A stretch of DNA of 41,579 nt from Alistipes sp. (GTDB taxonomy: Bacteria > Bacteroidota > Bacteroidia > Bacteroidales > Rikenellaceae). The notes under the pieces were generated by a model. The model saw nothing but the letters and a program-made list of their open reading frames with translations, did no database searches and was not told where the DNA came from. The stretch covers positions 1-41,579 of the forward strand of contig JAGBTP010000051.1 in assembly GCA_017631255.1 (NCBI GenBank). The letters run 5' to 3'. Positions 25,317 to 34,527 of the stretch are shown here, in pieces. A program made the position numbers and the translations under genes. Every line of letters starts with the position of its first letter. Positions within the stretch are counted from its first letter, which is position 1.

Positions 25317-26627
25317 ATGGCAAAGTTTGTTGTTGAGGGTGGTCACCGTCTTAAGGGTGAGATAGTGCCACAAGGTGCCAAGAATGAGGCTCTTCAGATA
25401 ATTTGTGCTGCGCTGCTCACTCCTGAGCGCGTGGTTCTGCATAATGTGCCAATCATCGCCGATGTGATGCAGCTCCTCGAGTTGCTCAAGAAGATGGGCG
25501 TCAAGGTCGAGCGACTCTCCGACGACGACTTCGCTATTCAGGCCGATAATGTCGACCTGGAGTACTTGCGCAGTGAGGACTACCACAAGCGTTGCCGCCG
25601 TCTGCGTGGCTCGGTGATGATGATTGGCCCGCTGCTTACGCGCTTCGGTGTCGGTTTTATGCCTAAGCCTGGTGGTGATAAGATTGGCCGACGCAGACTC
25701 GATACCCACTTCCTCGGCTTCCAGAAGCTCGGTGCCGACTTCAACTTCGACATCAGCGATGAGTTCTACACCGTCGAGGCAAAGCGTCTCAAGGGTACAT
25801 ATATGCTCCTCGACGAGGCTTCGGTGACGGGTACTGCAAACATCGTTATGGCGGCGGTGCTTGCCGAGGGTAGGACGACGATTTACAATGCGGCGTGCGA
25901 GCCATACTTGCAGCAGCTCTGCAAGATGCTTAACCGTATGGGTGCCAAGATTTCGGGCATCGCGTCGAACCTTCTGACCATCGACGGCGTGGAGTCACTC
26001 GGTGGCACGGAGCATACTATGTTGCCAGATATGATTGAGGTGGGTAGCTTCATCGGTATGGCGGCGATGACACGCTCGGAGCTCACTATCAAGAATGTGT
26101 CGTACGACAACCTCGGTATCATACCTCAGCAGTTTGCGCGTATGGGCATACGCTTTGAGCAGCGTGGTGACGATATCTTCATCCCATCGCAGGAGAATTA
26201 CAGCATCGAGAGCTTTATCGATGGCTCTATTATGACCATCGCCGATGCCCCCTGGCCAGGCCTCACGCCCGACTTGCTCTCGATATTCCTTGTGGTGGCT
26301 ACGCAGGCGAAGGGTTCGGTGCTCATCCACCAGAAGATGTTTGAGAGCCGCCTCTTTTTCGTCGACAAGCTCATAGATATGGGTGCGCAGATTATCCTCT
26401 GTGACCCTCACCGTGCAACGGTCATTGGACTGGACCACCGTCTGCCGCTGCGTGCAGCCAATATGACCTCGCCCGATATCCGTGCCGGCGTGGCACTCCT
26501 TATCGCCGCTATGAGTGCTGAGGGTACAAGTACAATCCAGAATATCGAGCAGATTGACCGTGGCTATCGTGATATTGATAAGCGCCTAAACGCACTCGGT
26601 GCCAAGATTATTCGCCTCGATGAGTAA
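25317..26627 (+). CDS. murA: UDP-N-acetylglucosamine 1-carboxyvinyltransferase MurA, Asp variant
   Basis: A 436-residue cytoplasmic enzyme that adds enolpyruvate from PEP to UDP-GlcNAc, the first committed step of peptidoglycan synthesis. ATG 25317 gives the family start MAKFVVEGGHRLKGEIVPQG and places the catalytic Lys22-Asn23 (GAKNEAL) at the usual positions; the frame upstream to 25200 covers the promoter and is not coding. Other family segments are RLRGSVMMIGPLLTRFG, TGTANIVMAAV, DMIEVGSFIGMAAM and APWPGLTPDLLSIF. In the loop that normally reads GGCxIG, this protein reads PKPGGDKIGRRRLDTH, so Asp121 (codon GAT at 25677-25679) replaces the fosfomycin-reactive Cys. It leads a four-gene row with tdk. 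Confidence 0.95.
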   Translation: MAKFVVEGGHRLKGEIVPQGAKNEALQIICAALLTPERVVLHNVPIIADVMQLLELLKKMGVKVERLSDDDFAIQADNVDLEYLRSEDYHKRCRRLRGSVMMIGPLLTRFGVGFMPKPGGDKIGRRRLDTHFLGFQKLGADFNFDISDEFYTVEAKRLKGTYMLLDEASVTGTANIVMAAVLAEGRTTIYNAACEPYLQQLCKMLNRMGAKISGIASNLLTIDGVESLGGTEHTMLPDMIEVGSFIGMAAMTRSELTIKNVSYDNLGIIPQQFARMGIRFEQRGDDIFIPSQENYSIESFIDGSIMTIADAPWPGLTPDLLSIFLVVATQAKGSVLIHQKMFESRLFFVDKLIDMGAQIILCDPHRATVIGLDHRLPLRAANMTSPDIRAGVALLIAAMSAEGTSTIQNIEQIDRGYRDIDKRLNALGAKIIRLDE

Positions 26628-26678
26628 AAACGAGGCTGCCAAGGAGATGAAATAAAAAAGAGAATCATATATAGGACA

Positions 26679-27248
26679 ATGTTTTTAGAGAATAACAAGC
26701 ATAAGGGCTGGATAGAGGTTATCTGTGGCTCGATGTTTTCGGGTAAGACGGAGGAGCTTATCCGCCGTATGAAGCGAGCACAGTTCGCTAACCTCAAGGT
26801 CGAGATTTTTAAGCCCTCGATTGATGTGCGCTACTCCGAGGAGGAGGTGGTGTCGCACGACGCTAATGCCATACAGTCGACACCCGTGGAGTCGGCACAG
26901 AATATCCTGCTCCTGACGGCTGATGTCGATGTGGTGGGTATCGATGAGGCGCAGTTCTTCGACGAGGGCATCGTCGATGTGTGTCGTAAGCTGGCCGACA
27001 GTGGCATCCGTGTGATTGTCGCAGGTCTCGATATGGACTATATGGGTCAGCCCTTTGGTCCTATGCCTGCGCTGATGGCTACGGCGGAGTATGTGACCAA
27101 GGTACACGCGATATGTGTGCGCTGCGGCGATCTGGCCAACCACTCGCACCGCCTTACGGCCGACGATAAGCAGGTGCTGCTCGGTGCGCAGGATACCTAT
27201 CAACCGATATGTCGCCACTGTTTTAACGAACTAAGAAACAAGAAGTAA
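26679..27248 (+). CDS. tdk: Thymidine kinase
   Basis: A 189-residue type II thymidine kinase of the pyrimidine salvage pathway. The P-loop [11 protein letters not shown] (Lys23-Thr24), the catalytic Glu90 in VGIDEAQFF, the [14 protein letters not shown] lid region, and the structural zinc cysteines CVRCGD and CRHC are all present. It starts 51 bases after murA and ends one base before the next gene, so it is part of the same likely transcript. Confidence 0.95.
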   Translation: MFLENNKHKGWIEVICGSMFSGKTEELIRRMKRAQFANLKVEIFKPSIDVRYSEEEVVSHDANAIQSTPVESAQNILLLTADVDVVGIDEAQFFDEGIVDVCRKLADSGIRVIVAGLDMDYMGQPFGPMPALMATAEYVTKVHAICVRCGDLANHSHRLTADDKQVLLGAQDTYQPICRHCFNELRNKK

Positions 27249-27249
27249 T

Positions 27250-27813
27250 ATGCAAAAGGCAGTAGAAAAATGCGTTGAGGTGCTTCGCGCAGGAGGTCTT
27301 ATCCTCTACCCAACCGATACGGTGTGGGGTATTGGTTGCGATGCGACAAACGAAGAGGCGGTAAAGAGGGTATATGCCCTCAAGCAGAGTAGCGACAAGC
27401 ACGCGATGCTATGCTTGTGTCGCGATGCCGATATGGTGGTGCGCTATGTAAATCGTGCGCCAGGTATCGCCTTCGAGGTTATGGAGCTCTCGGAGAAGCC
27501 ATTGACGGCGATACTTCCAGGTGCTGTGGGCGTGGCACCAAGCCTTATCCCTGAGGAGGGTACGCTTGGTGTGCGTGTTCCGCGTCACGACTTCTGTCAG
27601 GCACTGCTGCGTAAGTTTGGCCGTCCGATAGTCTCTACTTCGGCAAATATCTCGGGTGAGGCGGCAGCTAAGCGTCTCAAGGAGGTGGCTGAGGAGATTG
27701 TCAACGGCGTGGACTATGTGGTAAATCCACGATTCGAGGGTAAGCCTACCTTCAAGCCAAGCTCTATCATCGCCTTTGGCGAGACCAACGAGGTGCGCAT
27801 AATCAGAGAGTAA
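27250..27813 (+). CDS. L-threonylcarbamoyladenylate synthase (TsaC/Sua5 family)
   Basis: A 187-residue YrdC-domain enzyme that makes threonylcarbamoyl-AMP from threonine, bicarbonate and ATP, the first step of the universal t6A37 tRNA modification. Motifs include GGLILYPTDTVWGIGCDATN with the nucleotide-binding entry, YALKQSSDKHAMLCL, and RPIVSTSANISGEAA. It is the short TsaC/YwlC-like form without the C-terminal Sua5 domain. The start lies one base after the tdk stop and its own stop is six bases before the thioesterase gene. Confidence 0.92.
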   Translation: MQKAVEKCVEVLRAGGLILYPTDTVWGIGCDATNEEAVKRVYALKQSSDKHAMLCLCRDADMVVRYVNRAPGIAFEVMELSEKPLTAILPGAVGVAPSLIPEEGTLGVRVPRHDFCQALLRKFGRPIVSTSANISGEAAAKRLKEVAEEIVNGVDYVVNPRFEGKPTFKPSSIIAFGETNEVRIIRE

Positions 27814-27819
27814 CGACCT

Positions 27820-28227
27820 ATGGCAAAGCAGATTATAACCCCTGTGCAGAAGCGATTTTCGGATGTCGACTCGTTTATGCATGTGAACAACATATGGCAG
27901 CAGAGCTACTTCGATATGGGTAAGACGGCGTTCTATACTCAGGTGCTCGGTGTGACGGGTGTCTTCGATAAGCTGCGCATAATCACCGCCTCGACACATA
28001 CCGACTATTGGGGTCAGGTGAGGCTTACGGATGACATCGTGGTGGTGACCCAGGTGTCGCGCATAGGCAATAAGAGTATGACCCTGCACCAGCGTATTAT
28101 GCTTGGCGAGAAGTGCCTCACTGAGAGTAGCTCGGTGATGGTGGCCTTCGACTTCGAGACGCAGCAGACCGTTGCCATACCTGACGAGTGGCGCACAAAG
28201 CTCGAGGAGTACCTCGTCCACTCGTAG
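27820..28227 (+). CDS. Acyl-CoA thioesterase, 4HBT hotdog fold
   Basis: A 135-residue single hotdog-fold protein of the 4-hydroxybenzoyl-CoA thioesterase / YbgC type. The segment RFSDVDSFMHVNNIWQQSYF holds the catalytic Asp17 followed by the HVNN turn that caps the central helix. It would hydrolyse a small or medium acyl-CoA in the cytosol; the real substrate cannot be read. It closes the murA-tdk-tsaC row. Confidence 0.88.
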   Translation: MAKQIITPVQKRFSDVDSFMHVNNIWQQSYFDMGKTAFYTQVLGVTGVFDKLRIITASTHTDYWGQVRLTDDIVVVTQVSRIGNKSMTLHQRIMLGEKCLTESSSVMVAFDFETQQTVAIPDEWRTKLEEYLVHS

Positions 28228-28255
28228 CGACTATTAAGCCGCTCATACTCAAAAT

Positions 28256-28294
28256 AACACCATCGGGAAATTTCTCTCGATGGTGTTTCTCTTT
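28256..28294 (+). terminator. Terminator after the murA-tdk-tsaC-thioesterase row
   Basis: AACACCATCG (28256-28265) pairs perfectly with CGATGGTGTT (28278-28287) around a 12-base loop, followed by the T-rich TTCTCTTTG. Confidence 0.75.
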
Positions 28295-28309
28295 GTCGAT
28301 ATTTTTTCG

Positions 28310-28317
28310 TAGCTTTG
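28310..28317 (+). promoter_or_regulatory. -7 element upstream of the GH13 gene
   Basis: TAGCTTTG fits TAnnTTTG. No well-spaced TTTG is found at -33. If used, the leader before the GH13 ATG is about 240 bases long. Confidence 0.4.
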
Positions 28318-28562
28318 CCCCGATATATGCGCCTATGCGTGCCCATAGGGGTGCGTGATGTGGATAGGGGCTTGATAGAGCGAGGGCGTGATGATGCGGC
28401 GGCGTGAAAGGGCAGTGGCGTGGTAGCGTGCAGTACTTAGGGTGCGAGGGCGTGAAAGGGCAGAGGCGTGGTAGCGGCAGTGTGATAAAGGAGATAAAGC
28501 GCCGAGGTGCAGATTTTGGAAGTGCGGAGACACAACAATATTAACATACAAACATTACACAG
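28318..28562. repeat. G-rich leader with a 28-base imperfect direct repeat
   Basis: No gene is seen between the likely promoter and the GH13 start. GGCGTGAAAGGGCAG plus TGGCGTGGTAGCG (28401-28428) recurs with one substitution at 28449-28476, and the lead-in GCGAGGGCGTGA occurs at 28380-28391 and 28444-28455. The strand is G-rich and C-poor like the array at 8509-9159. Confidence 0.65.
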
Positions 28563-31088
28563 ATGAAAAAGTTTCGTTTTTTGTTAGTTGCGCTTGTTGC
28601 AGCATTCGTTGCAGTAGGTTGTAGCAATGAGTCGGGTTTTGTTTTGCCTGACACTCCTCCAACACCCCCAGCACCAACGCCAACACCTGGCGAGTTGCCT
28701 TTCATCTCGACAGATCCTGCTTTCGTTACTGAGGCGATGACCGAGGACATCGTGGTAATCCTTAACGCTGCGGGCACCGCTGCCGAGGGCTTCAAGGGCG
28801 AGATGTATGCACACACAGGTGTGCTCACAAACGAGAGCACCACATCGGGCGACTGGAAGTATGTCCTATCGGAGTGGGGCGAGAACAAAGCAGAGTGTAA
28901 GCTCGAGTCTAAGGGCGACAACATCTGGCACTACACAATCAAGGGTGGTGTTCACGCGTGGTATGGCGTGCCAGAGAGCGAGACCGTAACACATATCGCA
29001 TTCGTATTCCGCTCGGCTGACTCTTCTCTCGAGGTTAAGGACAACGGTGCAGATATCTTCGTGGAGCTTGCTACCGAGGGTATGTCGGTTAAGTTTGTTA
29101 CGCCTGAGAATGGCGCTATCCTCCAGGTAGGCGAGGAGTGCGTGGTGCAGGTGCAGCAGCAGGAGGCGACAAATGTGAAACTCTATAAGAACGATGTCGC
29201 AGTGTCGGAGACAGGTGGCGCATCACTCTCGTACGCCTTCACCCCTACTGAGCCAGAGGATATCGTATTCAAGGCCGTAGCTACAAATGGTACTGATACC
29301 GTTGAGGAGAGCATCTTCGTAGCGGTATTGGGTGAGACTGAAAACGCAGCACGCCCAGCAGGCGTAGCTAATGGCGTTACGGTGAATGGCAACGAGGCTA
29401 CCTTCGTACTCTTCGCACCTGGTAAGAAGTCGGTTGTACTCCTTGGTGAGTTCAACAACTATGTGCCATCTAACGAGGCACTTATGAAGAAGGATGGCGA
29501 CTACTTCTGGACTACGGTGTCGGGTCTCGAGGAGGGCGTTGAGTACGGCTACCAGTTCCTCGTAGATGGCACCCTCAAGGTGGGTGACCCATATGCAACA
29601 AAGATTCTCGACCCTTGGAACGATAAGTGGATTTCATCGGCGGTATATCCTAACCTTAAGGAGTACCCTGCGGAGTACACATCGGACATCGTATCGGTAT
29701 TTGAACTTAATCCAGCGGAGTTCCACTGGACAGCTACCTCATACGAGCGCCCTGCGGAGAACTCACTCGCTATTTACGAGCTTCTCATTCGTGACTTTAC
29801 CGAGGAGGGCTCTATCAACGCCGTAACCGCAAAGCTCGACTACCTCGAGACTTTGGGTGTGAACGCTATCGAGCTTATGCCTATTCAGGAGTTCGACGGC
29901 AACGACTCGTGGGGTTATAACCCTTGCTTCTTCTTCGCTGCCGACAAGGCTTACGGTACTGAGGAGGCATATAAGACCTTCATCGACGAGTGTCACAAGC
30001 GTGGTATCGCTGTAATTATTGATGTGGTGTTCAACCACGCAACAGGTCAGCACCCATACGCTAAGATGTGGTGGAATAGCAGTGCTAACAAGACTGCGTC
30101 GAACAACCCATTCTTCAATGTCGATGCGCCTCACAACTGGAGCGTATTCCACGACTTCAACCACACATACTCTGAGACCGTGGCATACATCGACGATGTA
30201 TTGGAGTTCTGGATGGAGGAGTATAATGTCGACGGCTTCCGCTTCGACCTCACTAAGGGCTTCGTGCAGAACCCTGGCGACTACGATGCGGGTGGCTACT
30301 CGGATGAGCGTATCGCTATCTTGACCCACTATGCACTGACTATCCGTGCTATCGACGAGGATGCGTATGTTATTTTCGAGCACTTCTGCGACCAGCGCGA
30401 GGAGACTAAGCTCTTCAACGATGTGCGTGCCCTCTGCTGGAACAACAACCAGCGTGGCGGCTATAAGGAGTCAGTGATGGGCTATACAGGTAACTCAAAG
30501 AGTAACTTCTCTGACTTCAAGAAGGGTCGTATCAACAATATCGAGACTCACGACGAGGAGCGCATCGCCTACGATGTGGTTAAGTATGGTCAGTCGTGGG
30601 TGAAGAACGATTGGGCTGTTATCTCGAAGCGCTTGCAGGCAATCTACGCCTTCCACTTCCTTACACCTTATCCTAAGATGATGTGGCAGTTTGGCGAGCT
30701 TGGCTACGATGTATCTATCGAGGAGAATGGTCGTACAGGTCGTAAGCCTGTGCGCTGGAACTACTACGATGATGCTAACCGCAAGGCCCTCTACGACGCT
30801 ATGTCGAAGGTGATCTCTTGGCGTACCTCGCACGAGGATTACTACGGCGCAGCTGAGGTTGCTGTCCACACTTGGAAGGTTAACGACGCCGATATGGGTG
30901 GCAAGACCCTCGTTATGGATAAGGTTATCGTGGTGGCTAACTTCAACAATGCGGAGCAGACCACTTCGGTAAATGTCACTAACCCAGGCGAGTGGACTAA
31001 CCTTATGACAGGTGAGAAGGTTAACCTCGGTTCATCGCACAGCGTGACACTTGCTGGCGGCGACTACATCGTTCTTGTACGCGAATAA
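28563..31088 (+). CDS. GH13 alpha-amylase family lipoprotein
   Basis: An 841-residue, probably surface-exposed enzyme acting on alpha-glucans such as starch or glycogen. The lipobox VAAFVAVGC puts the lipid on about Cys20, followed by a Pro/Thr-rich linker (28-42). Residues 50-165 form a beta domain; 175-255 an Ig-like domain; about 270-350 a CBM48-like E-set domain (FVLFAPGKKSVVLLGEFNNY). The catalytic barrel follows, with GVNAIELMPIQEF, IDVVFNHATGQH, GFRFDLTKGF (nucleophile Asp562), VIFEHFCD (acid/base Glu606) and ETHDEER (Asp664, in place of the more usual NHD). A C-terminal beta domain ends the chain. The CBM48 suggests a branched-glucan or maltooligosaccharide substrate. No susCD pair is nearby. 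Confidence 0.93.
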   Translation: MKKFRFLLVALVAAFVAVGCSNESGFVLPDTPPTPPAPTPTPGELPFISTDPAFVTEAMTEDIVVILNAAGTAAEGFKGEMYAHTGVLTNESTTSGDWKYVLSEWGENKAECKLESKGDNIWHYTIKGGVHAWYGVPESETVTHIAFVFRSADSSLEVKDNGADIFVELATEGMSVKFVTPENGAILQVGEECVVQVQQQEATNVKLYKNDVAVSETGGASLSYAFTPTEPEDIVFKAVATNGTDTVEESIFVAVLGETENAARPAGVANGVTVNGNEATFVLFAPGKKSVVLLGEFNNYVPSNEALMKKDGDYFWTTVSGLEEGVEYGYQFLVDGTLKVGDPYATKILDPWNDKWISSAVYPNLKEYPAEYTSDIVSVFELNPAEFHWTATSYERPAENSLAIYELLIRDFTEEGSINAVTAKLDYLETLGVNAIELMPIQEFDGNDSWGYNPCFFFAADKAYGTEEAYKTFIDECHKRGIAVIIDVVFNHATGQHPYAKMWWNSSANKTASNNPFFNVDAPHNWSVFHDFNHTYSETVAYIDDVLEFWMEEYNVDGFRFDLTKGFVQNPGDYDAGGYSDERIAILTHYALTIRAIDEDAYVIFEHFCDQREETKLFNDVRALCWNNNQRGGYKESVMGYTGNSKSNFSDFKKGRINNIETHDEERIAYDVVKYGQSWVKNDWAVISKRLQAIYAFHFLTPYPKMMWQFGELGYDVSIEENGRTGRKPVRWNYYDDANRKALYDAMSKVISWRTSHEDYYGAAEVAVHTWKVNDADMGGKTLVMDKVIVVANFNNAEQTTSVNVTNPGEWTNLMTGEKVNLGSSHSVTLAGGDYIVLVRE

Positions 31089-31112
31089 TTCCAAAGTAAT
31101 ATAAGTGCTTGT

Positions 31113-31154
31113 GGACTCTCCTGCGCAGCTCTTGCGAGGGAGAGTCCCTTTTTT
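31113..31154 (+). terminator. Terminator of the GH13 gene
   Basis: GGACTCTCC (31113-31121) pairs perfectly with GGAGAGTCC (31139-31147), with an inner CGCA/TGCG stem, followed by CTTTTTT. Confidence 0.9.
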
Positions 31155-31495
31155 GTTTGTGCGGTGCGTGATGATTAGGTGGGGCAGCTACTGAAGGGGT
31201 GGGGAAATGCGTGAGTGTGTGGTAGGCTGGCGTAGGGTGTAATGTGTGGTGTCTCTGTGGCGGTAATGTGTGATAGTGGGGCGCACTGTCGCAAGGTGTA
31301 ATAGGGGCGGTGGTGGCTGTCATCGCGCTTAAAATAGGATATAGTAGCGGCTACCATAATATCGAGGGGGTGCTAAGAAAGACCACAAAACTAAAATATG
31401 CGGTGGTATTAGAATGGCGAGAGTGGTAGAATATGCTAACAGGCTGAAAATTCGCAGAATATTAATTCATAATATGCGGAAATAATGTGCATAAA
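31155..31495. other. Gene-free, G/T-rich spacer
   Basis: The first part (31155-31330) is G/T-rich and C-poor on the + strand with short repeated words; GTAATGTGTG occurs at 31239-31248 and 31263-31272, and GGTGTAAT recurs near 31236 and 31295. The second part is AT-rich and leads to the promoter at 31496. No gene is seen; minus-strand frames here look like low-complexity His/Pro/Thr translations. Confidence 0.5.
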
Positions 31496-31528
31496 TTGCG
31501 GATGTTTCAAAAATTATCGTTACATTTG
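31496..31528 (+). promoter_or_regulatory. Promoter of the 936-residue lipoprotein gene
   Basis: TTG at 31496-31498 and TACATTTG at 31521-31528, 22 bases apart. The leader is about 55 bases, A-rich just before the ATG. Confidence 0.6.
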
Positions 31529-31589
31529 CAAGCTTCATTATAAGAATTGAAGACAAGGACACACAATAAAAAACCAAATTATTAATTTT

Positions 31590-34400
31590 ATGAAAAACTT
31601 TAAGCAAACACTTTTTGCAATGGTTGCCATCTTTATGGCCCTTGCAGTAGGCGCTTGTACTAAGGATCCAGGTACCAACCCTGGTAAGACAGGCGAGACT
31701 AAGATGGAGGTAAATCTTGGCGAGCCTACATCATATGGTGTGACATTGACCATTGTAACTAACAATGTGAAGGAGTTCGCATATGTGCAGCGTGACACCG
31801 AGTTGGCAGCAACCGCAATCCTCCAGGGTGGCGTTAAGACCAGCATCGCCGACGCTTCTGTCGAGACAACTACTACTATCGAGCTTACAGGTCTTCAGTC
31901 GAACACCACCTACAAGTACTTCTTCGCCTTCCGCTTGGCTGACAACACCATTGTCGACGAGCTTAAGGTTGTAGAGTTCACAACTATCGGTTATGGCGAC
32001 AGCGTCTTGACCGTGGTTGACCGTATGTACGATGGTTTCTCGGTCTATATTCAGGTGCCAGACGAGGTTAAGGCTCGTGGTAACGCTTTGCGCTACTCTA
32101 CAACCTCTATGGCGATGTTCAACTATATGAAGTCTATGGGTATGGGTTCGTACGACAACTTGCTCTACAACGCAGCACAGTGGACTACAACCGACAAGAC
32201 CGTTATCTGCGACGACTACCACAGCACAGAGCGTGACGAGAATGGCGACATCATCTACGACGAGGAGGGTAATGTTGGTGGCGCAAGCTACTACGATCCT
32301 AAGGTTCCCGGCGAGCCTGGTTTCTTCTTGGTAGGTGAGTTCGAGTATATGCAGGACACTGAGGAGCGTACAGTTCTCTACATCGACGAGGAGAGTGGCG
32401 AGATCAAGTCTAAGCGCGTTAACGACGACTCATACTGGGATAGCACCGTATGGTGGTACCCCGCAGGCTGGCAGCCCGGCTACTACAACCCATTGTACGA
32501 CTGGGTAGCTTGGTACACAGACCAGACTAACGATCCCGAAAACTTCGACAACGAGAACTACTGGACTGGTTACTACGAGCGTCTCTATGTTGAGACCCTT
32601 AAGCCTGAGACTATCGAGAACGGCGTTGATATCAAGGTTACAGACATCACTCCTATCGACGCTTGCATCTCGATGACTCCATCTGACGAGATTTTGCAGT
32701 ACTGCATCTTGCTTTGCACCGAGTCGGAGTACGAGACTCAGATCCTCCCACTTATCGAGAACAACGAGGAGCATATGCGCTGGTTCACAGGCTCATACTT
32801 CGCAATGATGAGCTTCGGTATCGAGATGGCATACGAGCCTACTGAGCTCTGGCTCGCCGACTGGTTCGTTGACACTAAGGGTCTGGCTGGTCAGACCATA
32901 CGCGTCTGCATTGCAGGTATCGGCGACAACGCAGGTACTAAGCAGAGCTACGACACCTACACCTTCACTTTGCCTGAGGTAACTCTTCCAAAGCCAGATG
33001 TTGTGGTTACGGCCGTTGAGAGCGACGATCCATACTCGTTCACATTCAACATCAAGAACCCTAACCCAGATAACGCCATCACCGAGGCATACTTCGCTTG
33101 TAACTATGTTCGTGAGTTCGACGCTATCCTCGCTGAGTACAGCTACACATCGCTCCTCAAGAGTATGGGTAATATGTTCCCACAGTCAGTTATCGACGCT
33201 ATCAACTCACCCGATGGCTTCAACTTCACAATGTCGTCACGCGACAACGCTACATCGCGTCTTGCAGTCCTCGCATACAACTGGGAGGGTTCGGGTAACA
33301 ACCCTGACGACCCAGCTACTACCGCTGTTGCTGAGTACACCACACCTAACGCTAACTTCCCTGTTCGCGTAAACTCTGAGCTCTTCGAGAAGCTCACAGG
33401 CGAGTGGGTTGCTGAGGCTCCTATGCGCAGCTATGTTGCTGTTACCGACGCTGAGGGCAACGCTACTGGCGAGTACACCTACGAGGATGCTGGTGTGTAC
33501 AGCTCTGAGGTGACAATTATGAATGGCCTTACATACTCTGAGACCGTGCCACAGGAGGTTTACGATATCTACGCTAAGGCAGGTATCTCTCGTGAGGAGA
33601 CTGAGGAGCTCTACGAGGAGTTCGTTGAGCTTACAGAGTGGTACAACGCTCGTACTCGTGGCTTCAACCGCCTCTTGTGCCTCGGTTACGACTTCGCTGA
33701 GGAGGGCTATATGCTCGACATCACAGCTACACCATACGACTTGTTCATCGCTGATGACTACTCTACAAGCCAGGTGAGCCATATGTTCTACGACTTCGGT
33801 CCAAAGTGGAACCTCGAGATTGACGCCGACGGCAGCGTATGGTTGCCTATCGACATCGAGCGCGAGTACCCATTGGAGGCGTTCAACTTCGGTCTCGACT
33901 ACACATTCTATATGTTGGCTGTGGGCGAGAGAACATACCTCGGTGGCGATGTGGTTACTGAGAACGGTACTACTATCGAGGCTCGCTTCCCTGTTGAGGT
34001 GTCGGCAGACTACAACACCATCACCATCAAGCCTATCGTCTACACCGATGGTTCAGGTACTACCGAGCACTACTATCCTTGCGTTGCTCAGATTCAGAAT
34101 GGCTACGCTACACCTCTTAACCCACGCGTTAAGGGCGATGTAGTCCTCACTCGTAAGTCTGGCGCTACCGCAGCTGTTAAGGCTAACGCTGCTCCTATGG
34201 TTCAGGGTGCAACTCAGGCCGTTCCTGCCCTTGGCAAGACTCCAGTGCCTATGCAGCGCGATTCGTTCTCAATGACATCATTCGAGAACATCCAGCCACG
34301 CACACGCCTCATCCCAGAGCAGAAGATCGAGGCAGGCGCTGAGGCTTACCACAAGCGTGCTAAGGCTGCTGTGGAGGCGTACTACGGCGTTAAGTTCTAA
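31590..34400 (+). CDS. Large surface lipoprotein with fibronectin-III-like domains, function unknown
   Basis: A 936-residue secreted lipoprotein: signal MKNFKQTLFAMVAIFMALAV with lipobox VGAC (Cys near 23), then a Lys/Asp/Gly/Thr linker. The first domain (about 35-130) looks Fn3-like, ending in TGLQSNTTYKYFFAFRLADN. A second region (about 135-360) is rich in Tyr, Trp and Asp with WWYPAGWQPGYYNPLYDW; further Fn3-like modules lie near 360-480 and 485-600, and a larger C-terminal domain starts with LTGEWVAEAPM. The whole is strongly acidic with many exposed aromatics, which fits glycan or protein binding. Codon choice is very narrow, like exbB, suggesting high expression. It follows the GH13 lipoprotein under its own promoter; a joint role in glucan capture is possible but not shown. 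Not recognisable as SusD, SusE or SusF. Confidence 0.85.
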   Translation: MKNFKQTLFAMVAIFMALAVGACTKDPGTNPGKTGETKMEVNLGEPTSYGVTLTIVTNNVKEFAYVQRDTELAATAILQGGVKTSIADASVETTTTIELTGLQSNTTYKYFFAFRLADNTIVDELKVVEFTTIGYGDSVLTVVDRMYDGFSVYIQVPDEVKARGNALRYSTTSMAMFNYMKSMGMGSYDNLLYNAAQWTTTDKTVICDDYHSTERDENGDIIYDEEGNVGGASYYDPKVPGEPGFFLVGEFEYMQDTEERTVLYIDEESGEIKSKRVNDDSYWDSTVWWYPAGWQPGYYNPLYDWVAWYTDQTNDPENFDNENYWTGYYERLYVETLKPETIENGVDIKVTDITPIDACISMTPSDEILQYCILLCTESEYETQILPLIENNEEHMRWFTGSYFAMMSFGIEMAYEPTELWLADWFVDTKGLAGQTIRVCIAGIGDNAGTKQSYDTYTFTLPEVTLPKPDVVVTAVESDDPYSFTFNIKNPNPDNAITEAYFACNYVREFDAILAEYSYTSLLKSMGNMFPQSVIDAINSPDGFNFTMSSRDNATSRLAVLAYNWEGSGNNPDDPATTAVAEYTTPNANFPVRVNSELFEKLTGEWVAEAPMRSYVAVTDAEGNATGEYTYEDAGVYSSEVTIMNGLTYSETVPQEVYDIYAKAGISREETEELYEEFVELTEWYNARTRGFNRLLCLGYDFAEEGYMLDITATPYDLFIADDYSTSQVSHMFYDFGPKWNLEIDADGSVWLPIDIEREYPLEAFNFGLDYTFYMLAVGERTYLGGDVVTENGTTIEARFPVEVSADYNTITIKPIVYTDGSGTTEHYYPCVAQIQNGYATPLNPRVKGDVVLTRKSGATAAVKANAAPMVQGATQAVPALGKTPVPMQRDSFSMTSFENIQPRTRLIPEQKIEAGAEAYHKRAKAAVEAYYGVKF

Positions 34401-34451
34401 TCTTTGCGACAATAGGCAGAGCTATATCACGATTTAGCTTTGCTACGATTA

Positions 34452-34482
34452 GGGTCTATCCTTCTGAGGGTAGACCCTTTTT
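34452..34482 (+). terminator. Terminator of the large lipoprotein gene
   Basis: GGGTCTA (34452-34458) pairs with TAGACCC (34471-34477), extended inwards by TCC/GGG, and is followed by TTTTT. Confidence 0.85.
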
Positions 34483-34527
34483 ATCAATATTGCATCGACC
34501 GAGGGGCGTAGGTTTGCGAAAAAATCG

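Noticed and set aside
27409-28221. 270-codon antisense open frame
   Set aside because: It spans two well-supported genes (tsaC-type and thioesterase) on the other strand; composition is that of an antisense shadow.
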